From NORP309 sp964564165 (GTDB lineage: Bacteria; Pseudomonadota; Gammaproteobacteria; Xanthomonadales; Marinicellaceae): a DNA stretch of 64,000 nucleotides. The notes under the pieces were generated by a model. That model was not told the origin of the DNA. It saw only the letters and a program-made list of their open reading frames with translations, and made no database searches. The translations under genes were made by a program, and so were the position numbers. Location: positions 10,300-74,299 of the forward strand of contig CAZLZZ010000001.1 of the NCBI GenBank assembly GCA_964564165.1, in the 5' to 3' direction. Below are positions 35,625-44,859 of the stretch, piece by piece (positions within the stretch are counted from its first letter, which is position 1; each line of letters begins with the position of its first letter).

Positions 35625-35948
35625 TTATCGTGGATCACAATAAAAAGGACTCCATTTTGGCAAACCACTACAGTCATATCTTGGAGGACCAGTGCCTGGA
35701 CCAGGAGGATTAGTGTTTCCACCTGAACAGTTAGATAAACAACTATTCAAGTTGTTGTTACAAATATGTGATGGTAGACCAGCACTAATACAAGAGTTAT
35801 ATATTGTATAGCAAGACGAGGAACAAGATGCAGCTGTTACCCCTCCAACTGAGCTAAAGAGATTTGATGGAACTGCTTTTGTTAATTCAAAAGCTTGTGA
35901 TGAAGCTGCTCCTAAAATAAGACCAACAATTAAAAGTAATTTTTTCAT
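35625..35948 (-). CDS. Small secreted cysteine-rich protein
   Basis: A 107-residue protein with a signal peptide (cleavage after SSQA, residue about 19). The mature part has a cluster of six cysteines (CSSSC, then NSC, ICN, SCLSNC) with C-x3-C spacing, a proline/glycine-rich linker (NPPGPGTGPP) and two more Cys near the end (YDC and FYC). It is not a family I recognise. The even number of eight Cys suggests four disulfides in the periplasm or outside. It is a single gene, divergent from the next small secreted protein gene. Confidence 0.75.
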   Translation of the reverse strand: MKKLLLIVGLILGAASSQAFELTKAVPSNLFSSVGGVTAASCSSSCYTIYNSCISAGLPSHICNNNLNSCLSNCSGGNTNPPGPGTGPPRYDCSGLPKWSPFYCDPR

Positions 35949-36213
35949 AAGATTTTCCTATAATTTAAATTAAAGTAAAAAAGTCCATTTACAAAAGTCC
36001 TTGAATATGAAACCGAATCAATTTCGATAAGCACGGGATGCATTTTAGGGCAGGTGGTTCGAATGGCGGTATCAATAAAAAGACAAAAAACTACTGGTAA
36101 GCTCTTGTTTCATTAGGTTTAAGGACTTATTTTTTAGGATTTAGGACGTGGCATTGACTAAAATACTGGCAACATATAATATTCATAAACTTTTTACTAA
36201 CACAGGATATTAA

Positions 36214-36474
36214 ATGAAATTATTAATAACAATACTACTAACCCTCATTGTAACAATTGGCTTTTCTTTTCCTTCGGGCCCTCCGTTTAATGACCCACTT
36301 GCTGTCTGTACTCACAATGGAATTGGCTATGCCATAACAACAGAAAACACTTGCCCTGTGCCAAGCCAGCATTCAAAGTCAGCATCATCTTCAATGCCAG
36401 TGGTTGGAGAATCTCATAAAAGCCTCCCTGGCGACCTAAATTGTATATTAGCTAGAGTACCAACCAGTAATTAA
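36214..36474 (+). CDS. Small secreted protein of unknown function
   Basis: An 86-residue protein with a signal peptide (cleavage near FSFPSG, residue about 18). The mature part has three Cys residues (AVCTHNG, ENTCPVP, LNCILARV) and a serine-rich middle. No family was recognised. It lies 140 bases upstream of the large hybrid sensor and 265 bases from the divergent Cys-rich protein gene, so the two small secreted proteins may share regulation. No RNA element was seen in the 35949-36213 gap. Confidence 0.6.
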   Translation: MKLLITILLTLIVTIGFSFPSGPPFNDPLAVCTHNGIGYAITTENTCPVPSQHSKSASSSMPVVGESHKSLPGDLNCILARVPTSN

Positions 36475-36612
36475 GATTTTTTAAAGTTTTAGATAGGAAA
36501 ACACTTGTTTGTGCTTTCCTATCTAAAACATCAAAAATCATTTAATATAGACACCATTAATTAATAAATGGATATAATATAACTCTATTAGCAATAAAGT
36601 AGGTGATTTAAA

Positions 36613-39600
36613 TTGGAGATACATGCCAGCAAAAGTAATGTTATTGCTTTTACCCAATTTATAGTTATAGTTTTAATATTAATTTTTTCTGGCTTTTCAT
36701 CCGCTTTAGAGTTTAATAAAATAAAGGATGTCAGTCTCCCTTTAAATCAACGCATCAATTCAGTAACCTATGACAAACAAGGTTTTATCTGGCTTGCTTC
36801 AAAAGCCAGTTTATGGCGATATGATGGTTATAGTATTAAACCCTTTCATCACCTTTTCAAAAACAAAATTAAGTCTATAAAAAAACTCTATTTTGATAAA
36901 AATAATACACTATGGATAGGCACTGAAAAAAATGGTCTATTTAAATACGATTTAGGGTCAAATTCAATACAAAATATTGAGTCTAGATTGTTAAAAAACA
37001 AATCGATCACCGCAATTGATATCAGTGGCAAATCCAATATTTGGTTAGGAACTAACAATGGTTTAATGTATTCAATAAGCACTAATTTAATAAATCAACC
37101 TCTTTCCTTTAATGAAGTCACCTCGTCCAAAGGTAAATATATTACTTCAATCTTAGATTTATCAAATGGAAAATTATTAGTTGGTACAAAACAAGGGCTA
37201 TTTTATTTTAATAAGATCAGTAATCAACTAACTAAAATCAACCTTTTTGAAGATTTAATAATTCTCACAATATACCAAGATTTTGATAAAAATATTTGGG
37301 TTGGAACAAGTAAAGGAGTCTATAAAAAAATAGTTAATAATGACAATTTCATTGCATATAAAGCAAATATCTTTGATCATCCAATTCCTTCGGTTTATGT
37401 CGATGAACAAAAAATATGGATAGGGTCTTTTTATAATGGTTTATATAGTATTAGTAAGTTAAGTAATAAAATAAATCATTACAAGTACCACTCCAGTGAC
37501 CCACATTCACTGTCAAATAATAGTGTGGTTTCCCTAACAGGGGATAATAAAAGAAGTATTTTATGGGTTAATACATTTAGCAATAGTATAAATTACATTA
37601 ACAAAGATTCATTAAAGTTTGGAGTAGAAGACAATTCCCAAGACAGTGTATATTGTTTAAAGTCACAGGCACTAGGAAATTTACTAAATGATGGCGATGG
37701 AAATAGCTGGATAACGTCACATGATGGGTTGATACAATATAACTCAAAGGAAAAAATTTGCGAAAATCATTATTTAGACTCTAAAAACAAAAACACATTC
37801 AGAACAAAGTTATTAAATTCAGCAATTATTACCAAAAAAAACATAATTTGGCTTGCTACAACTAAAGGGTTAAATAAATTCAATAAGGAGTTAAGTTTTA
37901 TTGATACAACTTATGAAAAGTATATAGATGAGAATGTTACTTTTATACACGAACAAAACAATCATAATTTGCTGATAGGAACACACAATGGGCTGTTTGA
38001 GTTTAATCCACTGTCTAAACAGGTAAATAAAATCAGTTTTACAAGCCAGTTTATTAATAATGTCATCATGTATTCATACAGCATTAATCAAAAAAAAGAA
38101 ATCTTTTTTGCAACGAGTATTGGAATTGCCACCATTAAAGAAAACAAATTGATTGTTCATAATAAAATTCAAAACCAACTTCCAACAAGAGAAATTTATT
38201 CTGTATACTTTAGCCACTTAGATGAATTATGGGTTGGTGCTGATTCTTTTGGTGTATTTCATTTTAACGTCGGTAGTAATCTTATTGGAAAATACAATCA
38301 GGAAAATAATTTTATTCAAACATTGAGCGTTTTTAGTTTTCTTGAAGACAACCAAAATTATATTTGGGCAGGAACAAGTAACGGATTATTAAAAATAAAC
38401 CCGAAATTAAAAAAAATGCATATGTTTCATACAAGTGATGGACTACAAGGAGAGGTTTTCAGTCTTAATGCGGCCACAAAGTTTCCCGATGGAAAACTGT
38501 ATTTCGGAGGTCGCAATGGTTTCAATGCCTTTTATCCCAAGGATATAATGTTAAATATGACACCACCCAATATAGTCCTAACTGACTTCACCCGCTTTGG
38601 CAAGTCTGTTGAGGTAGGAGTTAAAGAAAAAGATTTTTTATTAAAAAAAGACATTAATAAATTACAAGAGCTCACCTTAACCCATAAAGATTATGTTATT
38701 GGTTTTGAGTTTGCAGCATTGGACTTTGCCGACCCATCACGCAATAAATATGCTTATATGATGGAAGGATTAGATCCAGAGTGGATTTATACAAATGCCG
38801 ATAATCGACGCATCAGTTATTCCAATCTAAAACCTGGTGAATACACTTTTAGAGTTAAAGGCTCTAACAAGGACGGGATTTGGAATGAAACGGGCAAATC
38901 ATTAAAAATTGTTGTTAAGCCGGCACCTTGGTTTAGCTGGTGGGCTTATATCATTTATGGCATCAGCTTTTTTATTCTGTTATCTTGGTACATAAACCGA
39001 AAAAATAAAGCCAACAAAAGAATTACAAAAATGCTGCGAATTGAAGTGGCCAAACAGACTCAAGAATTAAAAGCCCAAAAAACCAAGGTAGAATCCCTGT
39101 TGGCTAAGAAAAATGAATTATTTGCCAATGTATCGCATGAGTTCAGAACGCCTTTGACTTTGATATTGGGCCCGATTAATAAATTATTAAAAACCAACTT
39201 GCCCATATCGAGTATTAATGATTTAAAAATGGTTAATCGGAATGCCAACCGTTTATTAACCATGATTGAACAATTGCTACAATTGGCCAAGGTTTCAAAC
39301 AATGAAGAAATCTTGTATTTTCCACTAGAAACCAAGCCTCGTATTTATGAAATTGTCAAATCGTTTACACCTCTTGCTCAACAAAAACGCATTGAATTAT
39401 CGTTAAATAACAATGTTGAATCCGCCATCAGCACCACAACAGATGCTTTAGATATTATATTGGGCAACCTTCTGTCCAATGCCATTAAATACACCCAAAC
39501 TGGTGGCAAGGTTACCATTTGCTCAATTGTCATAGATAACAAAATCAGCATTAGTGTAAAAGATACTGGTAGCGGACTTGACCAACAACAACAAAAAGAT

Positions 39601-40638
39601 ATATTTAATCGCTTCAAGCGTTTAGATTTGCACCAAAACATACAAGGTATTGGTATTGGCTTAAGCGTGGTTGAAAGTTTGTTGAGTGTTAACAATGCCA
39701 GCATGCAAATTGTAAGTAAGCCCGGAGAGGGCAGTACTTTTACGGTAAGCTTTAACACCATTGAAATGGATTTTGAAGAACCGCAAAAAAGTTCAGAAAG
39801 TTTATTATTAAGACAGCTTACTATTGAAACAACAGACACCAATAGGGTTAACACTGACACACAATCTAACCTTAGAATGCTTAAGGAGAGCATATTAATC
39901 ATCGAAGACAACGATGATATGCGTGCTCATATTGCCGATACTTTAAAAGACACCTATCATTGCTTGTTGGCTAATCGAGGTAAAGCGGGTGTCGCACTGG
40001 CAATAAAACATGTGCCTGATATTATTATTTGTGATGTTATGATGCCAGAAATGGATGGTTTTCAAGTTTCTAGGGTGATGCGTTCGGATACACGAACTTC
40101 ACACATACCTTTGGTTTTGTTAACCGCTCTTCACGACAAAGAAAGTCGGATTAAAGGTTGGCGTGAACATGTAGATGTTTATCTGACTAAACCTTTTGAT
40201 GCTCAAGAACTGTTAATTCAGCTTGAAAACATTTTAGTCATTCGCAATATTTTAAAAAGAAAAGCAGGGCAACAAATAAAAATTGGCCAAACCAGCAACA
40301 GCGACCTTCCCAAAAGAGACCAAGTATTTGTCAATAAACTAAATCAATTAATAGTAAAGAAATATAAAAACCCTTTATATTTGCGCCCTCAATTAGCCAG
40401 TGATATGGCAGTTAGTGAACGACAATTACAGCGCAAACTAAAAGCCTTGATTGATAAAAACCCTATGGATTTATTAAGAGAATACCGTTTAAGTCAAGCG
40501 GCTATAATGCTTAAAGACGGCTATCAAGTTGGTATTACCTCAGATGAGTGTGGATTTAATTCTGTTGCTTATTTTTCTCAATGCTTTAAAGCACAATATG
40601 GTGTTTCGCCCAAAGCCTACCAAACCGCTTGTAAGTAG
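36613..40638 (+). CDS. Hybrid two-component sensor/AraC regulator with propeller domain
   Basis: 1341 residues, starting at TTG; no ATG is available in frame near the start. A signal or membrane helix occupies about residues 9-29. Two-component propeller repeats (W-L/V-G-T-x-x-G-L pattern) run to about residue 640, then a Y_Y_Y domain (YAYMMEGLDPEWIYT, LKPGEYTFRVKGSN). A membrane helix near 778-796 precedes a histidine kinase with His842 in NVSHEFRTPL, an ATPase domain, a receiver domain with Asp1141 in CDVMMPEMDG, and a C-terminal AraC HTH (SERQLQRKLKALI, FNSVAYFSQCFKAQYGVSP). Such one-protein systems sense periplasmic carbohydrates and control transport genes. The stop codon is formed by a miniature element. 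Confidence 0.95.
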   Translation: MEIHASKSNVIAFTQFIVIVLILIFSGFSSALEFNKIKDVSLPLNQRINSVTYDKQGFIWLASKASLWRYDGYSIKPFHHLFKNKIKSIKKLYFDKNNTLWIGTEKNGLFKYDLGSNSIQNIESRLLKNKSITAIDISGKSNIWLGTNNGLMYSISTNLINQPLSFNEVTSSKGKYITSILDLSNGKLLVGTKQGLFYFNKISNQLTKINLFEDLIILTIYQDFDKNIWVGTSKGVYKKIVNNDNFIAYKANIFDHPIPSVYVDEQKIWIGSFYNGLYSISKLSNKINHYKYHSSDPHSLSNNSVVSLTGDNKRSILWVNTFSNSINYINKDSLKFGVEDNSQDSVYCLKSQALGNLLNDGDGNSWITSHDGLIQYNSKEKICENHYLDSKNKNTFRTKLLNSAIITKKNIIWLATTKGLNKFNKELSFIDTTYEKYIDENVTFIHEQNNHNLLIGTHNGLFEFNPLSKQVNKISFTSQFINNVIMYSYSINQKKEIFFATSIGIATIKENKLIVHNKIQNQLPTREIYSVYFSHLDELWVGADSFGVFHFNVGSNLIGKYNQENNFIQTLSVFSFLEDNQNYIWAGTSNGLLKINPKLKKMHMFHTSDGLQGEVFSLNAATKFPDGKLYFGGRNGFNAFYPKDIMLNMTPPNIVLTDFTRFGKSVEVGVKEKDFLLKKDINKLQELTLTHKDYVIGFEFAALDFADPSRNKYAYMMEGLDPEWIYTNADNRRISYSNLKPGEYTFRVKGSNKDGIWNETGKSLKIVVKPAPWFSWWAYIIYGISFFILLSWYINRKNKANKRITKMLRIEVAKQTQELKAQKTKVESLLAKKNELFANVSHEFRTPLTLILGPINKLLKTNLPISSINDLKMVNRNANRLLTMIEQLLQLAKVSNNEEILYFPLETKPRIYEIVKSFTPLAQQKRIELSLNNNVESAISTTTDALDIILGNLLSNAIKYTQTGGKVTICSIVIDNKISISVKDTGSGLDQQQQKDIFNRFKRLDLHQNIQGIGIGLSVVESLLSVNNASMQIVSKPGEGSTFTVSFNTIEMDFEEPQKSSESLLLRQLTIETTDTNRVNTDTQSNLRMLKESILIIEDNDDMRAHIADTLKDTYHCLLANRGKAGVALAIKHVPDIIICDVMMPEMDGFQVSRVMRSDTRTSHIPLVLLTALHDKESRIKGWREHVDVYLTKPFDAQELLIQLENILVIRNILKRKAGQQIKIGQTSNSDLPKRDQVFVNKLNQLIVKKYKNPLYLRPQLASDMAVSERQLQRKLKALIDKNPMDLLREYRLSQAAIMLKDGYQVGITSDECGFNSVAYFSQCFKAQYGVSPKAYQTACK

Positions 40639-40934
40639 TGCTTGACCGAAAAAGAATATTCTACTGCGGAAAAGCTGGGTTTTACGCGTATCGTCCTGAT
40701 ACTTGCCTACATCCATGTAGGTTTACATGAAAATCCTTTCCTGAAGGATTGTTGCCAAAATTCATCCTTATCCTCGTCAAATAGCCAGCTATTTTCCTCA
40801 AAAATACTCCTGGAGAGTATTTTCACGCAAGCCGCGCAGCGGTAAGTATCATGGAAGATACGTATAAATAATGAGAAATTATTGTCTAAAGCCAGACTTT
40901 CCCTCGCTACGAATACTTTCTCGGTCAAGCACTA
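40636..40934. mobile_element. TA-flanked miniature element (family A), long variant, copy 3
   Basis: 299 bases with ends TAGTGCTTGACCGAAAAAGA and TTTCTCGGTCAAGCACTA, flanked by TA. The inner parts (CTACTGCGGAAAAG, then CTCGTCAAATAGCCAGCTAT, then GACTTTCCCTCGCTACGA) match the copy at 34577, but extra hairpins fill the middle. It sits on the stop codon of the sensor gene: before insertion the gene would have ended CK then TAA. Confidence 0.8.
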
Positions 40935-41035
40935 AGTAAAAGGCATTTGCTCGCCCAGTAACACAGAAGTTTACAAGTTTTTTTCATACCCAATTAAAAA
41001 AGAAGTATAATCAATCAAGGCCTTTGGTCTTTTAA

Positions 41036-41202
41036 TACCCAAATCACGATATAGAAACACGAAATAGAGTGTAATCACTTGGTGCGTATAGTGAATCTAA
41101 AAAATACGTTGCCACCTCATTGGTGGTTAGGCATTTTTTAGATTTGCTAGACGTGCTAAGGGGTTGCGCTATAATCGTGTTTTCTATATCGGGGTTTGGG
41201 TA
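41036..41202. repeat. Complete family-B palindromic element
   Basis: 167 bases, from TACCCAAATCACGATATAGA to TTTCTATATCGGGGTTTGGG plus TA. The outer arms pair (ATATAGAAA/TTTCTATAT), and an inner hairpin (GTGAATCTAAAAAATA...TTTTTTAGATTTGCT with CCACC/GGTGG tip) is nested inside. Related full or partial copies: 8666, 14683, 16276 and 62210. The 40935-41236 gap has no gene otherwise. Confidence 0.85.
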
Positions 41203-41236
41203 ACAATTAATCTTTATAAAACAAGGAGAAATACTA

Positions 41237-41437
41237 ATGAGTATAGCTAGAGTAACAGAAATTATCGCATCATCAGATAAAAGCTTTGAAGATGCAGTAG
41301 CACAAGGCATAAGCCGTGCCGCGGAAACTATTCAGGGCATAACTGGCGCATGGGTTGAGTCACAAAAGGTGACGGTCAGCGATGGCAAAATTGATCAGTA
41401 TCGGGTCAATATGAAAGTAACGTTTGTTTTGAAATAA
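41237..41437 (+). CDS. Dodecin family protein, first of a tandem pair
   Basis: A 66-residue protein: SIARVTEIIASSDKSFEDAV, then GAWVESQKVTV and YRVNMKVTFVLK. This is the dodecin fold, a flavin-binding dodecamer in bacteria and archaea. The ribosome site AAGGAGAAA precedes the ATG. The following paralogue differs mainly in charged positions. They could form mixed or separate shells. The terminator lies after the second copy. Confidence 0.94.
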   Translation: MSIARVTEIIASSDKSFEDAVAQGISRAAETIQGITGAWVESQKVTVSDGKIDQYRVNMKVTFVLK

Positions 41438-41459
41438 TCAAAAAATCTAGGAGAATAAT

Positions 41460-41660
41460 ATGAGCGTAGCTAGAATAACCGAAATATCAGCTTCTTCTTC
41501 AAAAAGTTTTGAAAAAGCTGTAAAAAATGGCATCAATCGTGCAACCGATACATTACAAAATGTAACCGGAGCTTGGGTAGAAAGTCAAAAAGTCACCGTT
41601 AAGGATGGTGAAATTAATCAATACCGTGTTGTTATGAAGGTTACTTTTGTATTGAAGTAA
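41460..41660 (+). CDS. Dodecin family protein, second of a tandem pair
   Basis: 66 residues, the same length as the preceding copy, with SVARITEISASSSKSFEKAV, GAWVESQKVTVKDGEI and YRVVMKVTFVLK. About two thirds of the positions agree between the two. An AGGAG ribosome site precedes the ATG and a strong terminator follows. The tandem arrangement suggests differently tuned dodecins for flavin storage, which is inference. Confidence 0.94.
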   Translation: MSVARITEISASSSKSFEKAVKNGINRATDTLQNVTGAWVESQKVTVKDGEINQYRVVMKVTFVLK

Positions 41661-41686
41661 ATTCAACCTATAATCGACAACAGATA

Positions 41687-41717
41687 AGGCAAACTCATTA
41701 TGTTTTGCCTTTTTTTA
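41687..41717 (+). terminator. Rho-independent terminator of the dodecin pair
   Basis: AAGGCAAA (41687-41693 area) pairs with TTTTGCCT (41703-41710), followed by seven T residues. Confidence 0.85.
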
Positions 41718-41754
41718 TGGTATATTGTCAAACAATTCCAACCTTAGATAACTA

Positions 41755-42225
41755 ATGAGTAAAGAAGATCACGCACAAGTCAAAACCATTCCGCCGCTTA
41801 TTCCTTTGTTTTTCATTGTTCTGGCATGGTTAATCGATAAATATATTTATGCTTTGGCAATTCCTTTGGCTGGAAATGTCCAGTTGATTGTGGCTTATAT
41901 TATGATGACTATAGCGGCGATTCTTTTTGCTTTTAGTTTGTTTTTTTTCATCAAAACACGACAAAACCCAGAGCCGCATACGCCAACCAATGCCTTATAT
42001 ACGGGTGGTGTTTTTAGAGTCACTCGCAATCCTATTTATTTGGGCTTTTTGGTGGCACAAGTTGTGGTAGCAATAAAGCTCAACAATTTAATGATTATTT
42101 TGTCTTTGCCTATAGTTTGGTGGCTTTTGAATAAGTGGGTGATAGAGCCAGAGGAGGCTTACCTTGAAAAACTCTTTGGGCAGGAGTATTTGGATTATAA
42201 GAAAAAAGTGAGAAGGTGGTTATGA
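41755..42225 (+). CDS. Membrane methyltransferase of the isoprenylcysteine/PEMT type
   Basis: A 156-residue protein with about four membrane segments and the family box RVTRNPIYLGFL followed by EPEEAYLEKLFGQEYLDYKK, as in ICMT/PEMT-like proteins. The substrate in bacteria is rarely known; small lipids or thiols are possible. The ubiG start overlaps its stop (ATGA), so the genes are coupled. Confidence 0.87.
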   Translation: MSKEDHAQVKTIPPLIPLFFIVLAWLIDKYIYALAIPLAGNVQLIVAYIMMTIAAILFAFSLFFFIKTRQNPEPHTPTNALYTGGVFRVTRNPIYLGFLVAQVVVAIKLNNLMIILSLPIVWWLLNKWVIEPEEAYLEKLFGQEYLDYKKKVRRWL

Positions 42226-42941
42226 TCAATATCAACCCAAACGTCAACCCAAATGTTAAAACCAGCGAAATTGAACATTTCAACGATCAAGCCGCCTTTT
42301 GGTGGGATGAAAACGGCCCTTTTAAAACTTTGCACCACATCAACCCAGTAAGAACGGACTATGTTAAGCAGTTTGTTGACCTACAGGATAAACAAGTGTT
42401 AGATGTGGGTTGTGGCGGCGGTGTTTTTTCTGAAAGCATGGCAGCCGGTGGTGCAAAAGTAACCGCTATTGATTTAGCCCAAGAGTCATTAGAGGTGGCA
42501 AAATTGCATCTTTTTGAAAGCAATCTCAACATTGATTACAAAAAAATCAGTGTTGAAGACTTTGCCAATGACAATGAAGGTTGTTTTGATGTCATAGTAT
42601 GTATGGAAATGCTGGAACATGTTCCTGATCCACAGTCTATTGTTGATGCCTGTGCTAAGATATTAAAACCGGGTGGCTGGCTGTTTTTATCCACCATTAA
42701 TCGCAGTGCCAAAGCCATGGTGCTGGGGATTTTTGTCGCTGAACATGTAATCGGATTGGTGCCCAAAGGCACGCACCATTTTGAGCAATTAATCAAACCT
42801 TCAGAGTTAGCAGCCGGCGTTGAGAAATCAGGGTTAAAAGTTGAAGATATTTGTGGCATGAAATACAATCCCATATCAACAAAAGCCTGGTTAGAACCGC
42901 ATGATGTCAGCATTAATTATTTGCTAGCCGCACAAAAATAA
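42222..42941 (+). CDS. ubiG: Ubiquinone biosynthesis O-methyltransferase UbiG
   Basis: About 239 residues from ATG 42222, overlapping the preceding stop; a GTG two codons earlier is possible. Features are EIEHFNDQAAFWWDENGPFK, LDVGCGGGVFSESMA (SAM site), VCMEMLEHVPDP and LFLSTINRSAKAM. UbiG performs both O-methylations in ubiquinone synthesis. The gph gene starts on its last base, the usual ubiG-gph order. Confidence 0.96.
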   Translation: MININPNVNPNVKTSEIEHFNDQAAFWWDENGPFKTLHHINPVRTDYVKQFVDLQDKQVLDVGCGGGVFSESMAAGGAKVTAIDLAQESLEVAKLHLFESNLNIDYKKISVEDFANDNEGCFDVIVCMEMLEHVPDPQSIVDACAKILKPGGWLFLSTINRSAKAMVLGIFVAEHVIGLVPKGTHHFEQLIKPSELAAGVEKSGLKVEDICGMKYNPISTKAWLEPHDVSINYLLAAQK

Positions 42942-43582
42942 TGCAAGGATTCTTGTTCGATTTAGATGGAACGTTGGTTGATACTGCCATCGACATGATT
43001 GATTCATTAACACTGTTGGCAGCAGAAAATAACATCCAAATCAACCCTGACTATAATGAATACAAAGAGCTAATTACTTATGGCTCAAGAGCGATTGTTA
43101 CTTCAATCTTCGGACACCTTGATAACCCGTCAATTAAAAAACTACAACTGCGCTATTTAGAAATTTACCAACAAAACTTAAGCGTCGGTTCTTGCCTGTT
43201 TGAAGGCGTTGAAACCTTTATAAAAAAATTAGATAACAACAAGATTCCATGGGGAATTGTAACCAACAAACCCGCTTATTTGGCTCAACCTTTGGTAAAC
43301 TCATTAGCACAACTAAGCAACTGTAAGGTTTTAGTTGGTGGAGATACAACCCATCATTCTAAACCCCATCCAGAACCCATTAATCGCGCCATAAAAGTTT
43401 TGAATATTGACCCAAAGATCAGTTGGTATATTGGCGATGCAAAAACCGACATACAAGCTGCCAATGCTGCCAATATGAATTCGGCCGTGGCTTTGTGGGG
43501 CTATTTAAGCAAGAATGATAAGCCTCACGAATGGCAAGCCAGCCTTGTTTTAAATCATGCTCTTGAAATGCTTGAATTATGA
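42941..43582 (+). CDS. gph: Phosphoglycolate phosphatase (Gph), HAD family
   Basis: A 213-residue HAD phosphatase: FLFDLDGTLVDTAIDM (nucleophile Asp), WGIVTNKP, SKPHPEPINRAI and YIGDAKTDIQAANAANM. It removes 2-phosphoglycolate and, in related enzymes (MupP), acts on MurNAc 6-phosphate; placement after ubiG is typical of both Gph and MupP. The start overlaps the ubiG stop (TAATG). Confidence 0.9.
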   Translation: MQGFLFDLDGTLVDTAIDMIDSLTLLAAENNIQINPDYNEYKELITYGSRAIVTSIFGHLDNPSIKKLQLRYLEIYQQNLSVGSCLFEGVETFIKKLDNNKIPWGIVTNKPAYLAQPLVNSLAQLSNCKVLVGGDTTHHSKPHPEPINRAIKVLNIDPKISWYIGDAKTDIQAANAANMNSAVALWGYLSKNDKPHEWQASLVLNHALEMLEL

Positions 43583-43600
43583 ATGTTAACCATTGTGCTT

Positions 43601-44524
43601 TTAAATAACACCCCCTTGTAATCCGCCTGTATGCAATATAACAACCTTATTGCCTTTGGCGATTTGCCCTTTTTTTATCAAATCATAAGCGGCATAAAAA
43701 GTTTTGGCAGTATAAATTTTATCTAATTTTATGGCATTTTTATTGGTGAATTCTTGAGCAAAACACCGTGTTTTATTGTCCATTTTGGCATATCCGCCTG
43801 CATGGTAATCACAGTAGAGCTTCCATTGAATATTGTTGTGGTATTGGGATAGGTTTTCAATGTCGTGCTGTAAAAACTCCCCACCTTTTAATACGGGGAT
43901 ACCTAAAATCTTGGTTTTCCAACCTCCTTTAGCAACACCGTCAATTAACCCTGCTAAGGTTCCTCCTGTTCCACAAGCGGATATTAAATATGTGGGTTCG
44001 GATATTTGTTGTTTCAGCTCCATGATGATTTCCTCAACCCCTTGCACGGCCAAAGAATTGCTCCCGCCTTCTGGAATGAGATACACTTTATTTTGGGATT
44101 CTTCTACAATAGACTTAACAAGCGGCGCTGTTAGTTTTAACCGGTAATCTTGCCTACTTAGGAAAACCAGCTTCATGCCTTTTTGTTCAGCAGACTTTAG
44201 AGTTGTGCTCCATTTGTTTTTACTGAACTTTAATTCATCGCCACGAATAAACCCGATACTGTCTAACCCACAATAGTTGGCTGCCGCAGCTGTTGCCAAA
44301 ACATGATTTGACCAAGCACCTCCGAATGTGGCAATACACCCGTATTTTTCAAGTATCGCTAGTTTGAAATTGTATTTTAATTTTCTTAATTTGTTGCCCT
44401 GAACTAAGCTGTGGTTTAGATCGTCTCTTTTAACAGAAATATCTACGCCTAAATAATTGTCTAACTGCTGAACAGGCGAAGGCTTTGGAGTAAACAGTTG
44501 TTGCCATTTTTGGTTTTGAGTCAT
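43601..44524 (-). CDS. D-cysteine desulfhydrase/ACC deaminase-like PLP enzyme
   Basis: A 307-residue fold-type II PLP enzyme: VKRDDLNHSLVQGNKLRKLK, where the Lys in GNKLRKL region is the likely PLP lysine, FGGAWSNHVLATAAAANYCG, PEGGSNSLAVQG and ACGTGGTLAGL. Homologues include D-cysteine desulfhydrase and 1-aminocyclopropane-1-carboxylate deaminase; the actual substrate is not clear. The gene converges on gph and is separated from it by 18 bases. Confidence 0.87.
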   Translation of the reverse strand: MTQNQKWQQLFTPKPSPVQQLDNYLGVDISVKRDDLNHSLVQGNKLRKLKYNFKLAILEKYGCIATFGGAWSNHVLATAAAANYCGLDSIGFIRGDELKFSKNKWSTTLKSAEQKGMKLVFLSRQDYRLKLTAPLVKSIVEESQNKVYLIPEGGSNSLAVQGVEEIIMELKQQISEPTYLISACGTGGTLAGLIDGVAKGGWKTKILGIPVLKGGEFLQHDIENLSQYHNNIQWKLYCDYHAGGYAKMDNKTRCFAQEFTNKNAIKLDKIYTAKTFYAAYDLIKKGQIAKGNKVVILHTGGLQGGVI

Positions 44525-44859
44525 TCGATTTTTAGTTTTAATTTTATAATTTTTGATTCTTTAATAAACAATTTCAACCCCTGTATTGTACCGAATTAGC
44601 GTTAAACCCTGATATAAAAAACACCCATTCAGGTTGTTATAAACGTGAACGAATGAAGCTGACCAATTTTGTAACTATTAACAGTTTCTTTAAATTTTTG
44701 TCTTGTTTGCTCTTCGCATTCATTAATCTTTGCCTAATTACATACTATATCCTTTATTCTCAACGACATTGGTTGAAATGTGCAAGCTGTTTGTAATATC
44801 ATAGGAACTGGGTGCACCTTAATTTGGGTGTAAATCGGGAATTTTGGATACAAACACTT
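44525..44859. other. Gap with a partial family-B left end
   Basis: 335 bases without a gene. AAACCCTGATATAAAAAACAC near 44605 resembles the left end of family B. There is no clear promoter for the next gene. Confidence 0.4.

Noticed and set aside
39378..39911. A 177-codon frame antisense to the hybrid sensor
   Set aside because: It is a shadow of the kinase domain with no ribosome site and no plausible motif.
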